Below the pieces are notes generated by a model, which saw only the letters and a program-made list of their open reading frames with translations, was not told where the DNA came from and searched no databases. A DNA stretch of 64,000 nucleotides. It comes from Gammaproteobacteria bacterium. GTDB lineage: Bacteria > Pseudomonadota > Gammaproteobacteria > GCA-001735895. Numbering within the stretch: position 1 is the stretch's first letter; every line of letters begins with the position of its first letter. The position numbers and the translations under genes were made by a program. Below, piece by piece: positions 38,846 through 49,428 of the stretch. The stretch is from positions 1 through 64,000 of the forward strand of contig JABHSO010000220.1 in assembly GCA_018669845.1 (NCBI GenBank). Reading direction: 5' to 3'.

Positions 38846-39697
38846 ATGAAAACGATGTATTCAAGATTGATTGCTCTGCTCTTAAGCATCATCATTCCAC
38901 TATCAATAATAGCTACGTTTCCTACTACCGCCCTGGCTCAGGAAAAAACATTCATATTTGGTATTATTCCTCAATTCGAAGCCAAAAAATTAAGGTCGAT
39001 CTGGCAACCGATCATTAATTATCTAAAAACGGAGACCGGTTACAACTTTAAAATTAAGGGTTCTCCAACCATTCCCGATTTTGAAAGTGAAATAATGCAA
39101 GGAGACTTCGATTTTGTGTATCTGAACCCTTATCAAAGTATGTTAGCCAACGAAACATTGGGCTACACACCATTAGTAAAAGATATTGAAAAAACATTAT
39201 TCGGCATAATAGTTGTAAAAAAAGACAGCAGCATTACTGATGTTTCTCAACTAGATCGACAGGTAATAGCTTTTCCTGCTCCCAATGCATTAGCTGCATC
39301 ATTATTGGTAAGAAAGGATCTACAGGATGACCTTAAAATAAAGGTATACCCTCGCTATGTAAAAACACATGATTCAGTCTATCTGAATGTTTTACTTGGT
39401 GAAGTAGCAGCGGGTGGAGGCGTGCAAAAAACGCTCAGTCAACAACAGCCAAAATACCAGGCAGCATTAAAAGTAATTTATAAAACAAGGGAAGTATCTC
39501 CTCACCCTGTATCATCACATCCCCGAGTACCCATCAACGTAGTCAATGCTGTAAAAAATGCCTTATTAAAACTGGGAGAAACTACAGAAGGAAAAAACTT
39601 ACTTGCAAAAATTCCTATGAAGAAAATTGGTGAAGCTTCTTTAATGGATTATCTTTCATTCAAAGAACTTGGATTAGAACGATTTTATAATAAATAA
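38846..39697 (+). CDS. PhnD-like periplasmic substrate-binding protein
   Basis: A 283-residue periplasmic binding protein of the phosphate/phosphite/phosphonate family. The signal peptide is at about 1-31 (ending TTALA). Typical segments are FGIIPQFEAKKLRSIWQPIINYLKTETGY, GDFDFVYLNPYQSMLA and FPAPNALAASLLVR. No ABC permease or ATPase gene is next to it. It ends nine bases before a diguanylate cyclase gene, so it may be a periplasmic ligand receptor for that cyclase and not part of a transporter. A true phnDCE set occurs at 61286 onward. Confidence 0.85.
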   Translation: MKTMYSRLIALLLSIIIPLSIIATFPTTALAQEKTFIFGIIPQFEAKKLRSIWQPIINYLKTETGYNFKIKGSPTIPDFESEIMQGDFDFVYLNPYQSMLANETLGYTPLVKDIEKTLFGIIVVKKDSSITDVSQLDRQVIAFPAPNALAASLLVRKDLQDDLKIKVYPRYVKTHDSVYLNVLLGEVAAGGGVQKTLSQQQPKYQAALKVIYKTREVSPHPVSSHPRVPINVVNAVKNALLKLGETTEGKNLLAKIPMKKIGEASLMDYLSFKELGLERFYNK

Positions 39698-39706
39698 TTT
39701 TATCTC

Positions 39707-41310
39707 ATGGGTATTAGAGAACAATTAACCTTTCCAGTCATCTTTGTGGTGATACTCATGGTTGGAGTACTACATTTTTACTGGGCACCTCAGCAGCAAA
39801 ATAATGCCCGTGAAAATTTCATTTCACAATGGGTAAAGGTTTCTCGGCCATGGAAAGCGACCTGATTAGAAATTTATTATCCAGTGATTACTCGGCTCTG
39901 TACTCTTCTCTTGATTCTCAGTTAATAACAAATGCTAATACCTGGAAACACTTTTCGCTTCATGATGATAATGGCAATCAAATATATCCTCTCTTTGCGC
40001 ATAAAGAATTTACAGGTCCCCATGAATTTCATATACCTTACAAATACGAAATCAAACTTGAAGGCGAGTTACTCGGGTATATCGAAGTGCATCTAGATTG
40101 GCACGAACAATTCTCCAAAACACAGCAACATATTTTAGAACTGGAACTGTTTTTAGTCATCATAGGAATTTTACTTGTCGTATTCATCCTGGTGTGGAAC
40201 AACAAAGTCATCATAAAACCTATTATTAATTTACAACAGGCAGCTGAAAAAGTAGCGGGTGGTGACTTTAATAGCCCTTTACAGAAAGTTGTGAGCGGGG
40301 AAATTGGAAAATTAATCAGCGCATTTGATTTTATGCGTACAAAGGTTGTTGCTTACCAGCAGCATCTTCTACAGTCTGAAGCTAAACTTATCGACTATAG
40401 TAATGCCCTCGTCACGTTTAATACCATGTTATCTGTGGATGGAATAGTCGAATTAGTCAATGACAGTGCCGTATCAAGTACAGGTCTGTCATCTGATAAA
40501 ATCATTGGGAAAGCACTCTGGGAAACCTATTGGTATAACGACGATGAGTTGCTTCAACAGCAGGTGAAAGCTGATGTTATAACCTGTGCTTCGGGGCAAG
40601 CCACAGTTAGAGAATTAAAAATAAAAGTGACTGGTGACCAGTTTTTAACCATCCGCTTAAACTTGACTCCCATAAAAGATAATCAAGGTCAGGTGACTTA
40701 CCTTGTTGGAGAAGGGCTGGATATTACTAACAGCAAAGCTGCTGAAGAAGCACTAAAAGAAAAAACCGTTGAGTTGGAATTTGCAAGATTAAAATATAAA
40801 CAATTGAGTGAAACAGACCCGCTCACTAAGATATCAAATCGACGTGTATATGAGGAACGTTTAACTCAGGAAATCGCATCCGCAAAACGTTCTAATAAGT
40901 CATTATCACTGTTAATGATCGATATAGACCACTTCAAACAATATAATGATCAGTATGGCCATGATGCGGGAGATGTAACCTTAAGACGGGTTGCAGAAGT
41001 CATTTCAGAAGGGTTGCCAAGGTCTACTGACCTGGCTGTACGTTTTGGAGGAGAAGAGTTTGTAGTTCTAATGCCGTCAACTGATATTGACGGTGCACTA
41101 ATAGTTGCTGAACGAATTAGATCACATATCAAGGTATTATCAATAACACACGATTTTTCTGCTCACCTCGGAATGCTAACGGTAAGTATTGGTATTGCAT
41201 CATTGGCTGGAGATAAACTGAATGAGGTAGACCTTCTCCATCATGCTGATGCTGCGCTTTATGCTGCTAAAGATGCAGGAAGGAATCGAAGTGAAATTTA
41301 TACTCCTTGA
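39707..41310 (+). CDS. Membrane diguanylate cyclase, apparently frameshifted near its start
   Basis: Two frames together encode one protein. Frame A starts with the ATG at 39707 (MGIREQLTFPVIFVVILMVGV..., a transmembrane helix) and stops at a TGA at 39866-39868. Frame B is open from 39814 to 41310 and alone begins with an ATG at 39829. Loss of one base near the AAA at 39835-39837 would explain it. Joined, the product is: helix, periplasmic region, second helix (about LFLVIIGILLVVFILVW), HAMP, PAS and GGDEF. The active site is GGEEF with an I-site RSTD five residues before. As read, the downstream part lacks the first helix. A sequencing error is possible. Confidence 0.85.
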
Positions 41311-41387
41311 TAATTATATCCGCCAATACCAAATCAGCAACAAGTCAGTAAACACCTGAAAGTAACTTTTTTACCTATAGTTCCTGT

Positions 41388-42374
41388 CTATTTCTGTTCC
41401 AGTAAATCAGACATTAATTGTGCTTTTTTCCAAAACTTCCAGGCCATTGATGATTTGTAATGAAGATTAAAAGCCCCTGCAGTATGCACAGTGATTCGGT
41501 TTTTTTTGTTATGAAAAACAGGAACCAGACAATTTTGTTCTACCGATTCAAGAGCCTGTTGGATATTTAAATCATTATGACCTTTTAACAGTTTTAAAAT
41601 GGACAGGTCGGTGATGACAGCATTAGATTTAAGCTCTGTTTTTTTAAGGTCTTCCAGCTCAGCTGAATGACCACAATATAAATCACCTATTTTTTGTACA
41701 TGACTATCATTGCTAAACCACAGAGTATTATTTAATTTTTCACCTTCATAATGATCTGCTCCCCAGCACCAGAGACTATTAATCATCGGTAACCCATCAA
41801 TTTGTCGTTGTTGATTGATTTCATGCTGATACAGAAACATTTGCATTTCATTGAACAGCTTAAACCATGGCAAATTAGTTTTAGCCTGATCCAGATAATG
41901 CGTTACTTTTTTCCCCAGTGCTGACAGATAATGGGGTGTTTCGGTGATGGGTTGGCAATTCAATAAAGTCATTATCCAGCTTTTATCTGGCAATAACTCT
42001 ACCTTACAATCTTCTTTAAAAAACTCTTTTAATTCATTGATAATTATATCTAATTGATCGCTATTAGTAACTGGAATGACAATAGCATTGTTAATATCAG
42101 CCTTTAGATGTATGGGTTTAATCAGTAACTGCTGTCCTTCATTTTTTGAGTTAATAGCGTGAGCATAGGGTAAAGCCCGTTGTTGCAACCCCAGTCGCTG
42201 AATCAATATTTCATCAAAATCGGTAATTGAACTATTTACCCGCTCAGCAAAACGCAGCAGTTTATGCAGTATGGGGGTTGATCGAGCGAGTTCATCCAGA
42301 TTTAGCTCATGGGCGGGCAGATTCAATAAACCTGGTAAAACCAGGTCAATTGTTGGAGCATCTTTACCTGGCAA
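41388..42374 (-). CDS. RpfE-like protein
   Basis: A 328-residue protein resembling the RpfE/COG4255 family of proteobacteria, sometimes named cofactor-independent phosphoglycerate mutase-like. The signature NSLWCWGADHYEG is near residues 205-217, and the N-terminal IDLVLPGLLNLPA is typical. The function is unknown; the rpf name comes from the Xanthomonas cluster. It ends five bases before pepN on the same strand in reading order (pepN upstream), so it is probably cotranscribed with it. Confidence 0.7.
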   Translation of the reverse strand: MPGKDAPTIDLVLPGLLNLPAHELNLDELARSTPILHKLLRFAERVNSSITDFDEILIQRLGLQQRALPYAHAINSKNEGQQLLIKPIHLKADINNAIVIPVTNSDQLDIIINELKEFFKEDCKVELLPDKSWIMTLLNCQPITETPHYLSALGKKVTHYLDQAKTNLPWFKLFNEMQMFLYQHEINQQRQIDGLPMINSLWCWGADHYEGEKLNNTLWFSNDSHVQKIGDLYCGHSAELEDLKKTELKSNAVITDLSILKLLKGHNDLNIQQALESVEQNCLVPVFHNKKNRITVHTAGAFNLHYKSSMAWKFWKKAQLMSDLLEQK

Positions 42375-42379
42375 CTGTT

Positions 42380-44998
42380 TTACTCTTCCGCTAAGCAGGA
42401 AGCGAGTTTCTCCGCAACATCGTTGGATAAATTTTCTTTAGCCTGAATGCGTAAAACTTGCTGTTTCATCTTTTCCCCAAGTTCAGGTGTTAGTCTCTTC
42501 CAGTTAAGAAAAGCATTCACCATACGTGAGGCTACCTGTGGATTGAGGCTATCAAGCTGAATGATTTTATCAGCAAAAAATTCATAACCCTTTCCTGAGA
42601 CATGATGAAAAGCTTTAACATTAGACTGAACCGGCCCAAGTATTGATCGCGCTCGATTTGGATTTTTAATATTAAATGCAGAATGTTTTTCCAGTTTGAT
42701 TATTTCTTCCAGAGCATTTTCGGTCTGTGAAGCAGCCTGCAATGCAAACCATTTATCCACTACCAATGGTGTATCAGACCATTGCTCATAAAAAGCTTCA
42801 AACATTCTGGTCTTTGTATCATTTGTGTCATGCATAACCGCAGCTAAACTGCTCATTTGATCAGTCATATTATCTGCACTATTGAATTGTGACTCAGCAA
42901 GATCAAAATACTGCGATGTCTGCAAAAGCGTCAAATAAACCAGGCAGGTACTTTTCAGACTACGTTTTCCAATATCCTCTGGTGTTAACTGGTACGAAGC
43001 CGTGCTCTGACAGAATTCATATAATGCTGACAACTGTTGCTCCAGCTGTGTCGCAATCTGTTTTTTGATAAAGAGTCTGACCTGATGAATCTTATGCACA
43101 TCAATCGGACTACACATTTCAGCCAGATACTTTTCTCCCGGAAGATTTAACATTTCTGCCAGCAAGGGTTTATCGATATGGGCATTATCCAGTAATCCGG
43201 CAAAAGCATTTATCAAACCATTTAACTCTTCAGTTTGCTCAACAGTTTCGGCATTTATCATGTTAATCATTACCTGAGTAGCAAATTGCTGACCCGCTTC
43301 CCATTGATTAAAAGAGTCGGTTTCACAGGTCATTAGTTTCGCCAGTTCCTGCTGCGTTAAATCAGTGCGCAGGTTAACTGGAGATGAAAATTCTCTGAAA
43401 CAGGAAATGAGGGGTAACTCAGGAATAGATTGAAATTCAAACGTTTGATCTACTTCGAGTATATTAAGAACAAGCTCCAGTTCTCCAGCTTCATTTAATG
43501 CCAACGGTGAGCCTGACTGGTCAAACATAGAAAGCTTCATAGGAATATGAAATGGCAGATTATCTTCTCCTTTGGTTTTACCTGCATCCTGCTTCACCCA
43601 AAGTTTGAGGGTTTGTTTCTCAGCATCATAAATTCTTGAAACTGTCACCAAAGGGGTTCCTGATTGCTCATACCAACGTTGAAACTGCGTGAGATCTACT
43701 CCGCTAGCATCAGACATTGCCTGTCTAAAATCATCCGTGGTAACTGCCTGCCCATCAAAACGTTTGAAGTAAAGATCCATGCCAGAACGAAATCCTGCTT
43801 TACCCAGCAAAGTATGATACATCCGTACCACTTCAGCGCCTTTCTCATAGACTGTTGAGGTATAGAAGTTATTGATTTCAAGATATGATTTTGGGCGAAT
43901 AGGATGAGCCATCGGACCCGCATCTTCAGCAAACTGGTGACTGCGTAAAAGTCGTACATCATTGATGCGCTGAATAGCTCGTGACATCATATCGGAACTG
44001 AATTCCTGATCACGAAATACCGTTAAGCCCTCTTTCAGGCTCAATTGAAACCAGTCACGACAGGTAACCCGATTACCGGTCCAGTTATGAAAATATTCAT
44101 GTCCAATGACACCTTCAATTCCCAGAAAATTCGTATCCGTAGCCGTTTTTTGATTTGCTAGCACATACTGCGTATTAAAAACGTTAAGTCCCTTATTTTC
44201 CATCGCCCCCATATTAAAATCATCCACTGCTACTACCATGTATAAATCCAGGTCGTATTCAAGGCCAAAAACATCTTCGTCCCACTTCATGGCTTTTTGT
44301 AACGATTTTAATGCGTGTCCACATTTTTCCTTATTATGATCTTCAGTATAAAACTCAAGATCCACATGACGTCCGGACATGGTCGTGAAAGTACCCGCTA
44401 CACAGGCTAGATCACCCGCCACCAGTGCAAACAGGTAGCTTGGTTTAGGAAAAGGGTCACCCCATTTAACCCAGTGCCTTTCTCCATCTTCACCTGAACC
44501 GAGTTTATTACCATTAGATAACAATACCGGATAAGCCTTTTTATCTGCCCTGACCGTGGTCGTAAATACTGACATGACATCGGGACGGTCAAGGTAAAAG
44601 GTAATATGTCGAAAACCCTCTGCTTCACATTGAGAACAATAGTTACCATTACTCTGGTACAGCCCTTCCAGGCTGGTATTAGCTGCCGGATTTATTTCAA
44701 CTGTTGCACGAAATTCAAATTCATGAGGTACAGCGTGGATTGTGAGTAACTCCCCATCATAGCTAAAGTCTGAATCATCCAGAAAGTCATTATCTATCTG
44801 TAAATCGACAACCTTCAGACCCACACCATCAAGTATCAAAGGTGCCTGACCATCTTCAGTCTGGCGACGAATAGTTAAATGACTTCGGACCGTGGTTACC
44901 CCTTCATTCAAAAGAAAATCCAGATCTGTACGCTGAATGCTAAATTCAGGTGTTTTGTATTCATTCAGATATTTGCGTTGTGACTGATCTGTTTTCAT
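42380..44998 (-). CDS. pepN: Aminopeptidase N
   Basis: PepN is a zinc M1 aminopeptidase that degrades peptides in the cytoplasm. The protein has 872 residues, the normal length. The substrate motif GAMEN is in [14 protein letters not shown]. The zinc site is [13 protein letters not shown] followed by the third ligand in [13 protein letters not shown]. Start ATG at 44998. The 238-base gap to the next gene holds an inverted repeat at 45140-45177. Confidence 0.97.
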   Translation of the reverse strand: MKTDQSQRKYLNEYKTPEFSIQRTDLDFLLNEGVTTVRSHLTIRRQTEDGQAPLILDGVGLKVVDLQIDNDFLDDSDFSYDGELLTIHAVPHEFEFRATVEINPAANTSLEGLYQSNGNYCSQCEAEGFRHITFYLDRPDVMSVFTTTVRADKKAYPVLLSNGNKLGSGEDGERHWVKWGDPFPKPSYLFALVAGDLACVAGTFTTMSGRHVDLEFYTEDHNKEKCGHALKSLQKAMKWDEDVFGLEYDLDLYMVVAVDDFNMGAMENKGLNVFNTQYVLANQKTATDTNFLGIEGVIGHEYFHNWTGNRVTCRDWFQLSLKEGLTVFRDQEFSSDMMSRAIQRINDVRLLRSHQFAEDAGPMAHPIRPKSYLEINNFYTSTVYEKGAEVVRMYHTLLGKAGFRSGMDLYFKRFDGQAVTTDDFRQAMSDASGVDLTQFQRWYEQSGTPLVTVSRIYDAEKQTLKLWVKQDAGKTKGEDNLPFHIPMKLSMFDQSGSPLALNEAGELELVLNILEVDQTFEFQSIPELPLISCFREFSSPVNLRTDLTQQELAKLMTCETDSFNQWEAGQQFATQVMINMINAETVEQTEELNGLINAFAGLLDNAHIDKPLLAEMLNLPGEKYLAEMCSPIDVHKIHQVRLFIKKQIATQLEQQLSALYEFCQSTASYQLTPEDIGKRSLKSTCLVYLTLLQTSQYFDLAESQFNSADNMTDQMSSLAAVMHDTNDTKTRMFEAFYEQWSDTPLVVDKWFALQAASQTENALEEIIKLEKHSAFNIKNPNRARSILGPVQSNVKAFHHVSGKGYEFFADKIIQLDSLNPQVASRMVNAFLNWKRLTPELGEKMKQQVLRIQAKENLSNDVAEKLASCLAEE

Positions 44999-45139
44999 AA
45001 AGAGTATTACCTTAAGGTTTTCAAAGATATTTTTATTGTTTTAAGGACTTATTAAAACACATTTCAAGTGTATCCAGGTGGATGCTTTTTGACTAAATTT
45101 CAAGGTCTGCTGTTATAACGAATAACTCTATTAATATTC

Positions 45140-45177
45140 ATTACAATCGTATCGTTTCTGATAAAGAATATTGTAAT
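45140..45177. promoter_or_regulatory. Inverted repeat between pepN and the coiled-coil gene
   Basis: ATTACAAT (45140-45147) is inverted as ATTGTAAT (45170-45177) with 22 bases between. It sits in the divergent pepN/45241 gap. It could be an operator or a chance pair in AT-rich DNA. Confidence 0.3.
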
Positions 45178-45240
45178 CAGGATTATTAAATGCTTATATG
45201 GGCGCATTGATTTCTAATATAAGGCTTCAGGAAAAAAATA

Positions 45241-46020
45241 ATGGCAGAGTCAACAACTCCAGTTAAAAAAGCTCCCACAAAAAAATCAGTTGCTATTAAA
45301 AGATCTGCTCCTAAAAAAATTACTTTAAAAAAAGATCTAGACGAAGGTTCAAACTTTAGCCGTACCACCCAAAAAAAACCTGTTAAAGCAAAGCCTGTAG
45401 TAAAAAAATCGGCAAAAAAAACTGATAAAAGAGTAGTAAAAAATAACTCTGATACAACTACTACTTCAAGACCTACAGCAAAAAATACTCGCAGCAAAAA
45501 TGATATTCAGGATGAAAATATCAATAAGATGATTCATCAAATCAGTGAAAGCTTCAGCGCTTTTGCCGAACAAAGTAATAAACGAGAAGAGCGCAGTTTA
45601 GAAATACTCAATGCTCTCACAGAGTCTTTAAAAAAAGACCATGATATCAATCAGCAGGAAACTTTCAGGGACAAGCGGCAAAATAACGATATACAACAAA
45701 TGTCGAGAAGTAACCGGATTATTCTCATACCAACTGCTGTTATCGCTGGCCTCGGCATTATAGCCACTTTGTATGTTGTTAATATGCTGGGGACAGCAAT
45801 GACCAATATATCCACCGATATCCATAAAATCCAGCAGTCTGTAGAACAGGTCTCAACCAGAATGGATAGCATGACCATGGATATCAGTTCGATGAGCGGC
45901 AATATTCAGCAACTGAACCGGAATGTAACCACCATGAGTAAGGATTTAAGTGTATTGAGTTACACCGTTGCCCCTGCCATGCAGGGTATGCGAAGTGGCA
46001 TGCCCTGGGCTCCTCAATAG
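45241..46020 (+). CDS. Lysine-rich coiled-coil membrane protein, uncharacterised
   Basis: A 259-residue protein I do not recognise. Residues 1-85 are lysine-, serine- and threonine-rich (KKAPTKKS, KPVKAKPVVKKSAKKTDKR) and could bind DNA or acidic polymers. A helical region follows (about 90-150). One transmembrane helix is at about 160-185 (IILIPTAVIAGLGIIATLYVV). Residues 190-245 form a coiled coil with methionine-rich heptads (TMDISSMSGNIQQLNRNVTTMSK). The tail is AMQGMRSGMPWAPQ. Its end overlaps the metallophosphoesterase stop by seven bases on the opposite strand. Confidence 0.75.
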   Translation: MAESTTPVKKAPTKKSVAIKRSAPKKITLKKDLDEGSNFSRTTQKKPVKAKPVVKKSAKKTDKRVVKNNSDTTTTSRPTAKNTRSKNDIQDENINKMIHQISESFSAFAEQSNKREERSLEILNALTESLKKDHDINQQETFRDKRQNNDIQQMSRSNRIILIPTAVIAGLGIIATLYVVNMLGTAMTNISTDIHKIQQSVEQVSTRMDSMTMDISSMSGNIQQLNRNVTTMSKDLSVLSYTVAPAMQGMRSGMPWAPQ

Positions 46021-47531
46021 CCTACCTGCCATTCAGGTGAAGCAATACGACGGTCAAATACAAAGGGCAAAGTATCAAACCCGGTATAGCTTATTTGTAC
46101 CGGTGGATAAAAAGGGTATTTATCATGTAATTTATCAAGTTGCACATGAATGAGGTTGGCAGCTACTTCACTCTGGCGGTAATTCCATTTGTGACCATTT
46201 GCATGCAGAAACAGCAATGGTTTAGCAAATAGCAGTGCACTCTCTCTTAATGAATTCAATAACTGTCCATTAAATACATCTGCCGGAGCATGTGCCAGAA
46301 TCACTGCAGCTTTAGCATTACTGGATAACAAGCTCTGTCGAATCCATTTTGCATTATCAGTAATTCTCGTTTTCCATTCAGCTTCATCATGCACTCTACC
46401 TTCAGGCAGGTTTATGCCAATATACACAACATCCCCAAGTTTGAAGCTAAAATTTTCCTCACGCTCGGGTTGTGTTATCACCGAAAATGGTAATTCAAAA
46501 CGTTCATAAAGATTCCCTAAATGGCGCTTCCAGTAGCCCAGGCTTTGGGCAGGGTTGAGAGTGTCATTCCAGTCGTTATCACCCAGCACCACGAAGGTGG
46601 GTTTATGATTATTAAAGCTCAGAGTCTCTGCCATATTAACGTATCTGGATTCTGGAACTTCATCAATACCCTTGCCCAAATCACCCAGATGAACGATAAA
46701 TGCCGATTTACTGACAATACTTTCTGTTTTCATATAGTGCTTTAGTGCGACCTGAGCTTCTACCCCATAAGGGCCACAGCCCATGGCAGTAAACTGTTCA
46801 CCACTAATATCCTGAGTATAAGCTTCTATTAATTGTCTCCCCGCTGCTGTACTGGCTGTTCGCCACAGGCTTTCTGCCTGAAACAGGGAAAGTGCTTTAG
46901 CAGTAACACGTTTTGCCTCACGTGGCCGATAATCATCCAGCAAAGTAGTGATGAGTAAATCCCATGAAGAGGCCAGATAGGGAAATCTATCCCGCCCTTC
47001 ACGTAAATAACGGAGATAACGGTAAGTCGACCATTTACGAAGATAAATACCCAGCTTCGCCCACGCTTGATCAGGAGAGTTCTGCATATCAGTCGCCCGC
47101 TTCAACCAGCGAATACCGACCTTGACATTGCCATATTTCAACATCCACTGGCCTATTTTCTGTACAGCCCAGTCAGCCTCAGGGTCTCTGGCAACCTCTA
47201 TTTGAAATAAATATAAAGCGGCATAGTAATTACCCTGTTTACGATATATTTTAGCTGCTTTCTTGATTAACCTTTTGCGATCTTTTAGCGGATATTCACT
47301 ACCTTCCTGCGCAGACTCTTCCAGCATATTTATAGCCTGCAAAGAGTTCGTCAGTGATGATTCGAAATCCTCCATGTCATAGAAGGCATCAGCCAGCTTC
47401 TCGTAATCAAACCAGTTAGTAGAAAGGGGGGGAATGTTTAAGCTGGATTGTCTAGAGGTATCCGCAGACAGCGCTAACTGGCAAAAAAGAGATGCAGCGA
47501 GAGGAAAGATATAAAGCTTGAATAATGCCAT
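46014..47531 (-). CDS. Metallophosphoesterase with TPR-like N-terminus, exported
   Basis: A 505-residue protein with a signal peptide (LYIFPLAASLFCQLALSADTS). Residues about 30-240 form helical TPR-like repeats (YYAALYLFQIEVARDPEADWAVQKIGQW). A calcineurin-like phosphoesterase domain follows, with HLGDLGKG, VVLGDNDWND and HANGHKW supplying metal-binding Asp, Asn and His residues. Usual motifs are GDxxDG/GNHE; here they are GDLGKG and GDNDW, so the site is variant but similar. Substrate unknown. It is probably periplasmic. Confidence 0.75.
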   Translation of the reverse strand: MALFKLYIFPLAASLFCQLALSADTSRQSSLNIPPLSTNWFDYEKLADAFYDMEDFESSLTNSLQAINMLEESAQEGSEYPLKDRKRLIKKAAKIYRKQGNYYAALYLFQIEVARDPEADWAVQKIGQWMLKYGNVKVGIRWLKRATDMQNSPDQAWAKLGIYLRKWSTYRYLRYLREGRDRFPYLASSWDLLITTLLDDYRPREAKRVTAKALSLFQAESLWRTASTAAGRQLIEAYTQDISGEQFTAMGCGPYGVEAQVALKHYMKTESIVSKSAFIVHLGDLGKGIDEVPESRYVNMAETLSFNNHKPTFVVLGDNDWNDTLNPAQSLGYWKRHLGNLYERFELPFSVITQPEREENFSFKLGDVVYIGINLPEGRVHDEAEWKTRITDNAKWIRQSLLSSNAKAAVILAHAPADVFNGQLLNSLRESALLFAKPLLFLHANGHKWNYRQSEVAANLIHVQLDKLHDKYPFYPPVQISYTGFDTLPFVFDRRIASPEWQVGY

Positions 47532-47627
47532 ACAGCTGTCTTTTTTTGACTTTACAAAGGGGCTAGACCCATTGTAACAAGCATCATTGTTTAGCGCTTA
47601 AGTTTCTCCATTAAGCCCTTACATCGA

Positions 47628-48755
47628 TTAATGAGATGCACAAAGCAGGTCATGATTTACTTCACCGGTTACGGCCATGGTTTCCAGTTCTTTTAGCACC
47701 ATGATGCTGGCAGCTTCCATATTCTTTAAATGTCCGATTGCTGCATGCATATTACCCTGATGAAACTGATCGATGGCCATCTTTCCCTGCTGATGTACAT
47801 CAACATGATGTGACTCCAGACCACGATACCCCGGCAGTTTAGAGAAACACGCTTTACCGTCACCTTCATAATACCATTTGCCTAAACGGCAATTATGGTG
47901 ATCGGTAAATGCATCCGAAGTCTTTTCCGAGTGCCCGACCAGTACCTGGTAAACATTAAATTTAAACACCAGATGATCAATTTTTGCGAGCTCAACAAAG
48001 GCTCGTAAAGCCCCCGATGATATAGCGCCTTCCATGCTCTTGGAGAGCATTAATAGTCGTGAAATACCATCGCTTGATTTACCCCCTACTTCAGACAATT
48101 GCTTTGATTCCTGTGACATCTGAATCATTTTTTCAGTGGTATCTTTAGCGCCGGATAAAATCAGCTTCACTTCATTGGTGATTTCAGCAGTTGCCTCGTG
48201 AGTACGACTCGACAGCCCTCTTACTTCATCTGCCACCACGGCAAAACCACGACCATGCTCACCTGCACGTGCCGCTTCAATAGCAGCATTCAATGCCAGC
48301 AAATTAGTTTGTTCAGAGATGCCATTAATCAACCCTATCACATTACCAATGGCACCCACTCTGCCATTCAACTGCTCAACATTGTCAACGGCATCATCCA
48401 CTGTTAAAGCAACTGACTGCAGATTATTAACAAGTTGCAGCGTTCCCTGATTGGCCATCACAGATTCATTCGCAGCATTGATAGCAGTTTGTTTCTCATC
48501 TTGTAACATGGATGAAAGACCGGCAAAGGTAGACTGCATTTCAACCAGACTACTGCCAAAGGTTTCTAATGAATCAAAAATACCCAGAGCCAGAACATTT
48601 TTATCCTCAGCTCCAGACAATTGTACCTGCACTCGATTCAGCTCCGCTGTTTTTTGCTCCAGTTCCAGCTGTAAAGCTGATAACTGCCCGGAGAGTTCCA
48701 TGTTTTCTGTTGTTAACCGTTCCAGTCCTTTGTGGTCTTTTAGAAAATCAAGCAT
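47628..48755 (-). CDS. Soluble chemoreceptor-like protein with CZB domain
   Basis: A 375-residue protein with no transmembrane helix. An N-terminal coiled coil covers about 10-50. The methyl-accepting signalling hairpin tip is [37 protein letters not shown], fully conserved. The C-terminal 120 residues are a CZB (chemoreceptor zinc-binding) domain with the expected His and Cys ligands: [23 protein letters not shown] and [12 protein letters not shown] domains sense zinc or hypochlorous acid, through the zinc-cysteine switch. No che genes are in this window; it may signal to a cyclase or a distant Che system. Confidence 0.9.
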   Translation of the reverse strand: MLDFLKDHKGLERLTTENMELSGQLSALQLELEQKTAELNRVQVQLSGAEDKNVLALGIFDSLETFGSSLVEMQSTFAGLSSMLQDEKQTAINAANESVMANQGTLQLVNNLQSVALTVDDAVDNVEQLNGRVGAIGNVIGLINGISEQTNLLALNAAIEAARAGEHGRGFAVVADEVRGLSSRTHEATAEITNEVKLILSGAKDTTEKMIQMSQESKQLSEVGGKSSDGISRLLMLSKSMEGAISSGALRAFVELAKIDHLVFKFNVYQVLVGHSEKTSDAFTDHHNCRLGKWYYEGDGKACFSKLPGYRGLESHHVDVHQQGKMAIDQFHQGNMHAAIGHLKNMEAASIMVLKELETMAVTGEVNHDLLCASH

Positions 48756-48888
48756 GTAATTAACGCCTTTTTTTGATACATAGGTTTACTTATTTGTATT
48801 TTAGTATGTGCTTAGATACTTAATCAACCTAATCCTAGTAAGGTTGATTTAAGTCAAATTACTAGTCGAAAATTTCCCCTGGCTTGTT

Positions 48889-48908
48889 CACTGTTTATAT
48901 CACCAGCT
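48889..48908 (+). promoter_or_regulatory. Candidate LexA box upstream of umuD
   Basis: CACTGTTTATATCACCAGCT matches the E. coli consensus TACTGTATATATATACAGTA at the left half and in CAG on the right; only one base of the CTGT-N8-ACAG core differs (CCAG). A -10 hexamer TATAAT lies at 48960-48965, about 30 bases before the umuD ATG. The box is about 85 bases from the start, a little farther than usual. Confidence 0.6.
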
Positions 48909-48993
48909 ATACAACTCAGATGAAAAATTCACTTGAAGTTAAAAATTGAATGCATAGACTATAATGAGAACATACTGAGAACTTATTATTTAT

Positions 48994-49428
48994 ATGCCAC
49001 TTACTCATATCACCCGGCCAGACAGCAAACTGTCACACATTGAGTTACCCCTGTATAGCTGTCGGGTGCGTGCTGGCTTCCCCTCGCCAGCTGATGACTT
49101 CATCGATAAGTCACTGGATTTGAATGAGTTATTGATAAAAAAACCAGCCGCAACTTTTTTTGCCTGGGCAGAAGGTGACTCGCTGCGTGATATTGGTATC
49201 ACTCAGGGTGACCTGCTCATTATTGACCGTTCAGTAGAACGTACCCAGGGTGCTGTCGTCGTTGCAGCCATCGATGGTGAACTTACCTGCAAAATTCTTG
49301 ATATCCGTCGTATGCAATTATTATCAGCGAATGAAAACTATCCACCCATCAATGTCTCTGGAAAAGAAGACCTGCTGATCGAAGGTGTCGTCACCCACAG
49401 CATCAAAAAACACCTTCAGCAAAGATGA
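48994..49428 (+). CDS. umuD: DNA polymerase V subunit UmuD
   Basis: UmuD is cleaved after RecA activation and then forms Pol V with UmuC. The 144-residue protein has the cleavage site A27-G28 (CRVRAGFPSP), catalytic S63 (GDS) and K100 (GELTCK), each three residues after the E. coli position, as expected if the N-terminus is longer. The active-site serine motif is GDSL rather than GDSM. The stop overlaps the umuC start (ATGA). Confidence 0.95.
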   Translation: MPLTHITRPDSKLSHIELPLYSCRVRAGFPSPADDFIDKSLDLNELLIKKPAATFFAWAEGDSLRDIGITQGDLLIIDRSVERTQGAVVVAAIDGELTCKILDIRRMQLLSANENYPPINVSGKEDLLIEGVVTHSIKKHLQQR

